Positions 22,916 to 26,719 of a stretch of 26,719 nt of DNA are shown here, in pieces (position 1 is the first letter of the stretch; each line of letters starts with the position of its first letter). The position numbers and the translations under genes were made by a program. The notes under the pieces are model-generated. The model saw nothing but the letters and a program-made list of their open reading frames with translations. It did not search any database and was not told where the DNA came from. The stretch is taken from the NCBI GenBank assembly GCA_035560935.1, contig DATMYQ010000183.1, positions 1 to 26,719 on the forward strand, written 5' to 3'. This DNA is from DATMYQ01 sp035560935. GTDB lineage: Bacteria; Bacillota; Negativicutes; Sporomusales; Sporomusaceae.

Positions 22916-24034
22916 TTAGTGATTGTGGCCGTTAAACGGCAGGTACAGCGTAAAATGAGTACCCTGGCCGGGAGTGCTGGCGACCTCCACCCGGCCGCTA
23001 TGCAGTTCGGTCAGCTGTTTGACGATGGCCAGTCCGATTCCGGAACCGCCGCTGCGCTTGTCGCGGGACGGATCTGCCCGGTAAAAGTGTTCGAAAATAT
23101 GCGGCAGGTCGACGGCAGTGATGCCGCTACCGGTGTCACTGACCCGAATCTGCAGCCACGCGCGGTCTGTCGCATTGCTTATACGGGTGATGACGCTGAC
23201 CGTACCCTGCGGCGGCGTATGGCGTATGGCGTTGGTCAGCAGATTATACAGGATCTGGTTCAGCCGCCGGGCGTCTGCCGGCAGGGGCGGGATGTCCGGT
23301 GCGGTCTGCAGGTGTAAAAGAAGGCCCTTTTCCAGGAAAAGGGGTTCCAGCATATTGGCGGCCCGGCTGATCAGCTCGGAGATGTCCACCCGTTCTTTTT
23401 CCAAAGTAAGTTGGCCGGTTTCGGCCAGGGACAGGTCCCGCAGGTCGGTGATCAAACGGTTGAGATGGTCCGCTTCTTCACAAAGGGAATGGAGGTTTTC
23501 CTCGCTTTTTTCCACCATACCGTCGACCATTCCTTCCAGGTTGCCGCGGATAATGGCCAATGGCGTCCGCAACTCGTGAACCACCGCCGCCAGAAATTGC
23601 CGGCGGTTTTTTTGATGGCCGGCCAGTGAGCGGGACATACTGTTGAACGCTTCGGCCAGGCGCCCCACTTCGCTGCGGCTTTTTACGCTGACGCCGCGGC
23701 CGTACTGGCCCCGGGAAATATCATCAGCGGCATTGGCCAGTTTGCGCAGGGGGACGGTGATGCTGCGCGCCAGCAGATAACTGGCCAGCAGTCCGGGAAT
23801 CAGCAGGAGCGCACCCACGCCGTAAAGCGAATGATGGATGTTGGTCAGCAGTATTTCTTCGGGCGAAGCGGCGGCGTTGCCCATGGTGCGCAGAGCGTCC
23901 GGAAAGTGCTGCGACTGCAGATATTCCTGCAAATGGACGGTCATTTGGACATTGGCCAGGTAAACCAGCAAAAAGACGGTGGCGACGATGGATAAAAACA
24001 TCAGTCCGGCGATTTTCCAGGCGATGCTATGCAT
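22916..24034 (-). CDS. Sensor histidine kinase (HAMP/HisKA/HATPase)
   Basis: A 372-aa membrane kinase. TM1 spans ~7-27, a short extracytoplasmic loop ~28-66, TM2 ~67-89, and HAMP ~90-142. The phospho-acceptor is H153 (VVHELRTPLA). The ATPase domain has the N box (NLLTNAIRHTPP), G1 (VSDTGSGI), the F region (FEHFYRADPS) and G2 (GGSGIGLAIV). The sensor loop of about 40 residues is small for direct ligand binding, which suggests a membrane or partner-protein signal. Start: ATG at 24034 overlaps the response-regulator stop by 8 nt, so translation is coupled. The longer frame to 24067 runs further into the regulator gene. It converges with the eamA-like gene across 32 nt, where I see no clear terminator. 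Confidence 0.93.
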   Translation of the reverse strand: MHSIAWKIAGLMFLSIVATVFLLVYLANVQMTVHLQEYLQSQHFPDALRTMGNAAASPEEILLTNIHHSLYGVGALLLIPGLLASYLLARSITVPLRKLANAADDISRGQYGRGVSVKSRSEVGRLAEAFNSMSRSLAGHQKNRRQFLAAVVHELRTPLAIIRGNLEGMVDGMVEKSEENLHSLCEEADHLNRLITDLRDLSLAETGQLTLEKERVDISELISRAANMLEPLFLEKGLLLHLQTAPDIPPLPADARRLNQILYNLLTNAIRHTPPQGTVSVITRISNATDRAWLQIRVSDTGSGITAVDLPHIFEHFYRADPSRDKRSGGSGIGLAIVKQLTELHSGRVEVASTPGQGTHFTLYLPFNGHNH

Positions 24035-24725
24035 GGCTGTCACCGGTAAATTTGTAGCCGACGCCATAGACCGTTTGGATCAGGCGGGGCTCACGGGGAT
24101 TTTCACCGATTTTGCGGCGAAGATTTTTGATATGGGCGTCGATGGTGCGCTCGTAACCTTCAAAAGCGTAGCCCTGCACGGCTTCGACCATTTGCAGCCG
24201 GGAAAACACCCGGCCCGGACTGGCGGCCAGCAGTTCCAGGATGTTGAATTCCGTCGGTGTCAGATCGATGGCAAGGCCGTCGCGGCTGAGCGTGTGGGCG
24301 GCGGTATCAAGCGTCAGTCCGGCGATTACGGTGCGGGGGCCGTCGTTGGGAGACTGCTTCTGGGTGCGGCGTAAGATGACTTTGGCCCGGGCCACGACTT
24401 CCCGGGGACTGAACGGTTTAACCACGTAGTCGTCGGCGCCCATTTCCAGGCCGCTCAACCGGTCGCTTTCGCCATCCCGGGCGGTTAGCATCAGGATCGG
24501 TACGTCGCTTTCCAGGCGGAGCTGGCGGCAGACGTCCCAGCCGTCGCTACCGGGCAGCATCAGATCGAGAATGACAATATCCGGTTGGACAAGCCGGCTT
24601 TGCCGCAGCGCTTCCACGCCATCGGCGGCCACGAACACGGCAAAGCCGGCCTCGGCAAAGTAACTTTGCAGAAGCCGGGTGATTTTGACGTCGTCGTCGA
24701 CAATGAGCACAGCGGGAGTCGACAA
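24027..24725 (-). CDS. OmpR/PhoB-family response regulator
   Basis: A 232-aa regulator. The receiver domain has the acidic pocket D10-D12, the phospho-acceptor D54 (VILDLMLPG), LTARDG and VVKPF. The C-terminal winged helix (~130-230) ends with the usual GYERTIDAHIKNLRRKIG and VYGVGYKF motifs. The start is uncertain: TTG at 24725 lies 10 nt after a GAGG site, whereas GTG at 24734 overlaps that site; eight T residues lie between the two. Partner of the adjacent kinase. The tandem 11-bp repeats at 25310-25342 upstream of the operon have the spacing typical of this family's binding sites. Confidence 0.93.
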   Translation of the reverse strand: MSTPAVLIVDDDVKITRLLQSYFAEAGFAVFVAADGVEALRQSRLVQPDIVILDLMLPGSDGWDVCRQLRLESDVPILMLTARDGESDRLSGLEMGADDYVVKPFSPREVVARAKVILRRTQKQSPNDGPRTVIAGLTLDTAAHTLSRDGLAIDLTPTEFNILELLAASPGRVFSRLQMVEAVQGYAFEGYERTIDAHIKNLRRKIGENPREPRLIQTVYGVGYKFTGDSHA

Positions 24726-24757
24726 AAAAAACACCTCACATCCGTTTTACCGTAGAA

Positions 24758-25264
24758 TCAATGTCCGGAGTGCTGCATGGGCGGATGGGCAGCGCCAGGA
24801 TTCCAGCCCAGCACAGTGGGATCCAGCATGCCGAAAACCATGGCAACATGGGCCACTACCAGAAAACCGGTCAACAGCATAAAATGCAGTTTCATTTTTT
24901 CGTCAGGGGAGCGGTCCTTGCCCAATACTCCCAGTTCCAGCAGCGTAATGCCAAACAACGGAAAGACACCGCTTAGATAAGCGCCCACCGCCAGCAGGTC
25001 AGCCGGTCCCCGCCAGTCGATCAGGGGGATGACAGTGGTCGTGAGTTTCAGGAAAATACCCAGGAAATAGATTCCCAGGATGATGCCCAGCCAGCGGTTC
25101 CAGGTTTGCCAGGCGCCGGGGCGGGAATGCCGGAGAAAGACGGTGAAAAATTCGGTGGACACCAGCGCTTCCGCCAGAACCACGGGAACCGCCATGTAGA
25201 AAATCAGGTTCCAGGGCTGGTTTACGGCCAGCAGCTCCATATAATGGGTCATGTTCATTTTCAT
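24758..25264 (-). CDS. Four-helix membrane protein with His/Met-rich tail, unknown function
   Basis: A 168-aa membrane protein with hydrophobic segments near residues 18-40, 57-78, 89-112 and 125-147. I do not recognise a characterised function. The N-terminus reads MTHYMELLAVNQPWNL. The C-terminal tail HPPMQHSGH is rich in His and Met and could bind copper, silver or another soft metal. Start: ATG at 25264 after AAGGAGG. It is the first gene of an operon with the two-component system (32-nt gap) and lies directly downstream of the repeat box, so it may be the main target of the regulator or an accessory sensor for the kinase. Metal involvement is inference. Confidence 0.75.
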   Translation of the reverse strand: MKMNMTHYMELLAVNQPWNLIFYMAVPVVLAEALVSTEFFTVFLRHSRPGAWQTWNRWLGIILGIYFLGIFLKLTTTVIPLIDWRGPADLLAVGAYLSGVFPLFGITLLELGVLGKDRSPDEKMKLHFMLLTGFLVVAHVAMVFGMLDPTVLGWNPGAAHPPMQHSGH

Positions 25265-25309
25265 TGTACCTCCTTGAAATGAATAACTCTACATTCATGG
25301 TACAATTTG

Positions 25310-25342
25310 AACATGAAGAACTGATGAATACATTATGAAGAA
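25310..25342 (-). promoter_or_regulatory. Three 11-bp direct repeats, probable response-regulator box
   Basis: On the plus strand the units are AACATGAAGAA, CTGATGAATAC and ATTATGAAGAA, sharing ATGAA at the same place in each. A weaker fourth unit (ATTGTGAATTA, 25343-25353) follows. An 11-bp period is the usual spacing for OmpR/PhoB-type dimers. The box lies 46 nt upstream of the membrane-protein gene, just upstream of weak promoter-like sequence on the minus strand, consistent with an activator site and autoregulation. Confidence 0.6.
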
Positions 25343-25359
25343 ATTGTGAATTATGCTGG

Positions 25360-26508
25360 CTATACCGAACTGGCCAGCGCCTGCTCCAGATCGGCGATAA
25401 TGTCGCCGGCATCCTCAATGCCCACCGACAGGCGCAGGAGATGATCGTCCACGCCCAAACGCCGCCGTACTTCCAGCGGAACGTCGGCGTGGGTCTGGAC
25501 GCTGGGGAAGGTAATCAATGACTCCACGCCGCCCAGACTTTCGGCGAACTGCAGCAATTTGACATTTTTTAAAATCGCCGGCGGCAAAGCGGTGCTGTCG
25601 ACGGTGAACGCGATCATGCCGCCATAGCCGTCCGCCTGGGAATCCTGGACCGACTTGCCGGGGTGATCCGCCAGGCCGGGGTAATAGACATGGGTTACGC
25701 GGGGATGGGCCTGCAGCCACTGGGCCACCTGCAGGGCATTCGCCTGATGCTGGCGCATCCGCAGCGCCAGCGTTTTCAACCCGCGGAGCAGCAGCCAGGA
25801 ATCCTGGGGACCCAAAATAGCACCGGTGGCATTTTGAATAAAAAAGAGTTTTTCGCCCAGCGCCGCTTCTTTGGCCACGGCCAGGCCGCACACCACATCG
25901 TTATGGCCGGACAGGTACTTAGAGCCGCTGTGGATGACGATATCGGCGCCCAGCGTCAGCGGACGCTGGAAGTAAGGCGATAAAAAGGTGTTGTCGACGA
26001 TCACCTGAATTTCCCGGTCCTGTTCGCGGGCCAGGGCGACGATGGCCCGGATGTCGGCGATTTTGATCAACGGATTGGTGGGAGTTTCAATAAAAATAGC
26101 TTTAGTGGCCGGTCGCAGGGCCTGGCGGATTTCTTCCGTGTTGCTGCTGTCCACAAAGGTGGCCGTCAGGCCCAAATGACAGAAGACCTGTTCCAATACG
26201 CGGTATGTGCCGCCATAACAATCTTCCGTGACAATCAGATGATCTCCGGGGCGATACAGCATCAGCACGGCGGTGATGGCGGCCATGCCCGAGGCGAAAG
26301 CAAAACCGGCGGCGCCGTTTTCCAAAAGGGCTATCGCCTGTTCCACCGCCTGCCGGGTTGGGTTCTGGCTGCGGGAATAGTCAAAGCCGGTGCTTTGCCC
26401 CAGCGCCGGATGGCGGAACGTGGCCGTTTGGTAAATGGGGGTGCTGATGGCGCCGGTGGTTTTGTCGGAGACCAAACCGGCATGAACAATGGTGGTTTCA
26501 AGTTTCAT
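25360..26508 (-). CDS. Cys/Met-metabolism PLP enzyme (cystathionine gamma-synthase / beta- or gamma-lyase type)
   Basis: A 382-aa trans-sulfuration family PLP enzyme of normal length. Motifs are YSRSQNPTR (phosphate-binding region of the neighbouring subunit), ASGMAAI, DNTFLSPYFQRPL, and SGSKYLSGHNDVV with PLP lysine K197. Members make cystathionine from O-acylhomoserine and cysteine, use sulfide instead, or cleave cystathionine; sequence alone does not separate these. A complete SAM-I riboswitch with terminator lies upstream, so the gene is switched off by high SAM, which favours a biosynthetic role downstream of the acetyl-type MetA at 13005. Start: ATG at 26508 after AAGGAGG. Confidence 0.93.
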   Translation of the reverse strand: MKLETTIVHAGLVSDKTTGAISTPIYQTATFRHPALGQSTGFDYSRSQNPTRQAVEQAIALLENGAAGFAFASGMAAITAVLMLYRPGDHLIVTEDCYGGTYRVLEQVFCHLGLTATFVDSSNTEEIRQALRPATKAIFIETPTNPLIKIADIRAIVALAREQDREIQVIVDNTFLSPYFQRPLTLGADIVIHSGSKYLSGHNDVVCGLAVAKEAALGEKLFFIQNATGAILGPQDSWLLLRGLKTLALRMRQHQANALQVAQWLQAHPRVTHVYYPGLADHPGKSVQDSQADGYGGMIAFTVDSTALPPAILKNVKLLQFAESLGGVESLITFPSVQTHADVPLEVRRRLGVDDHLLRLSVGIEDAGDIIADLEQALASSV

Positions 26509-26561
26509 TGGAAGTACCCTCCTTAAATCATACTGTGAGCGGTTGCCGCATTTCGGTAAAA

Positions 26562-26588
26562 GAAAAAGTCCTTCCCGAAAGAAAGACC
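26562..26588 (-). terminator. Expression-platform terminator of the SAM-I riboswitch
   Basis: On the minus strand GTCTTTC and GAAGGAC form a 7-bp stem (one wobble) around a 6-nt loop, followed by TTTTTCTTTT. It lies between the aptamer and the PLP-enzyme gene, about 55 nt before the ATG, as expected for transcription termination when SAM is bound. Confidence 0.8.
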
Positions 26589-26609
26589 GGTATTCCCGCT
26601 GAGGGGTCG

Positions 26610-26705
26610 CTCATCTTTCGGATTGCTCCGCTGGAATTAGCACCTTGCGCATTCGCTGGTTGCCGGGCGTCATCGGGCCAGTCCCTCGACCACTCTTGAT
26701 AAGAG
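26610..26705 (-). ncRNA. SAM-I (S-box) riboswitch aptamer
   Basis: Read on the minus strand, the conserved S-box elements occur in order: CTCTTATCAAGAG at the 5' end, then GGTCGAGGGACTGGCCCGAT, GCCCGGCAACC, GGTGCTAATTCC and the closing GATGAG. P1 pairs CTTATC with GATGAG. It precedes the Cys/Met PLP enzyme and should bind S-adenosylmethionine to terminate transcription. Confidence 0.97.
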
Positions 26706-26719
26706 TTTGTGTATTAAGT

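Noticed and set aside
1..26719. CRISPR arrays, tRNA or rRNA genes, insertion sequences, attachment sites
   Set aside because: None seen on reading both strands: no regularly spaced repeats, no transposase or integrase frames, no tRNA-like cloverleaf noticed.

Overview
The window reads as part of the chromosome of a strictly anaerobic member of the Bacillota. The support is a glycyl radical enzyme with its radical-SAM activase, a one-chain pyruvate:ferredoxin oxidoreductase, a DUF1847 protein, LrgAB, strong AGGAGG-type ribosome binding sites and a SAM-I (S-box) riboswitch. A diderm Negativicute is possible, but nothing here fixes the class. No rRNA, tRNA, CRISPR array, integrase or transposase is visible.

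Region 1 (1-12860, plus strand throughout) looks like one catabolic locus. In order it holds a GntR/FCD regulator, a perfect 37-nt palindrome (probable operator), a glycyl radical enzyme (GRE), its activase, a likely terminator, an M20 metallohydrolase, a YjiH/YjiG-type membrane protein pair, pyruvate:ferredoxin oxidoreductase, RidA, a soluble chemoreceptor with a CdaR-type diacid-sensing domain, and a second M20 enzyme of exactly the same length as the first. The GRE carries Cys-Val-Val-Pro where GRE eliminases carry Cys-Val-Glu-Pro. I cannot assign it to a characterised GRE, and it is the best candidate here for an undescribed system. My inference is that a peptide-like or amide-linked, probably acidic, compound is sensed and imported, hydrolysed by the M20 enzymes, cleaved by the GRE to an enamine or imine that RidA hydrolyses, and the resulting 2-oxo acid is oxidised by PFOR. 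The substrate is unknown.

Region 2 (13005-26719) is visibly richer in G+C and is largely about sulfur amino acids. metA (with the Glu111 typical of acetyl-CoA users) ends in a strong terminator. A leftward block follows: lrgA-lrgB and an unrecognised 97-aa protein. A rightward operon then runs from a strong promoter and an attenuator-like leader through DUF1847, an amino-acid ABC transporter (lipoprotein, two permeases, ATPase) and a PatB/MalY-type C-S lyase set between permease and ATPase genes. It closes with a 24-bp terminator stem. Next come a TrmB-like regulator, whose promoter is overlaid by a 52-nt palindrome, and an EamA-type cysteine/O-acetylserine exporter.

The right end is leftward. 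A Cys/Met-metabolism PLP enzyme lies under a complete SAM-I riboswitch. After it comes a four-helix membrane protein with a His/Met tail in an apparent operon with an OmpR-type two-component system. Three 11-bp direct repeats upstream of that operon are probably the response-regulator box.
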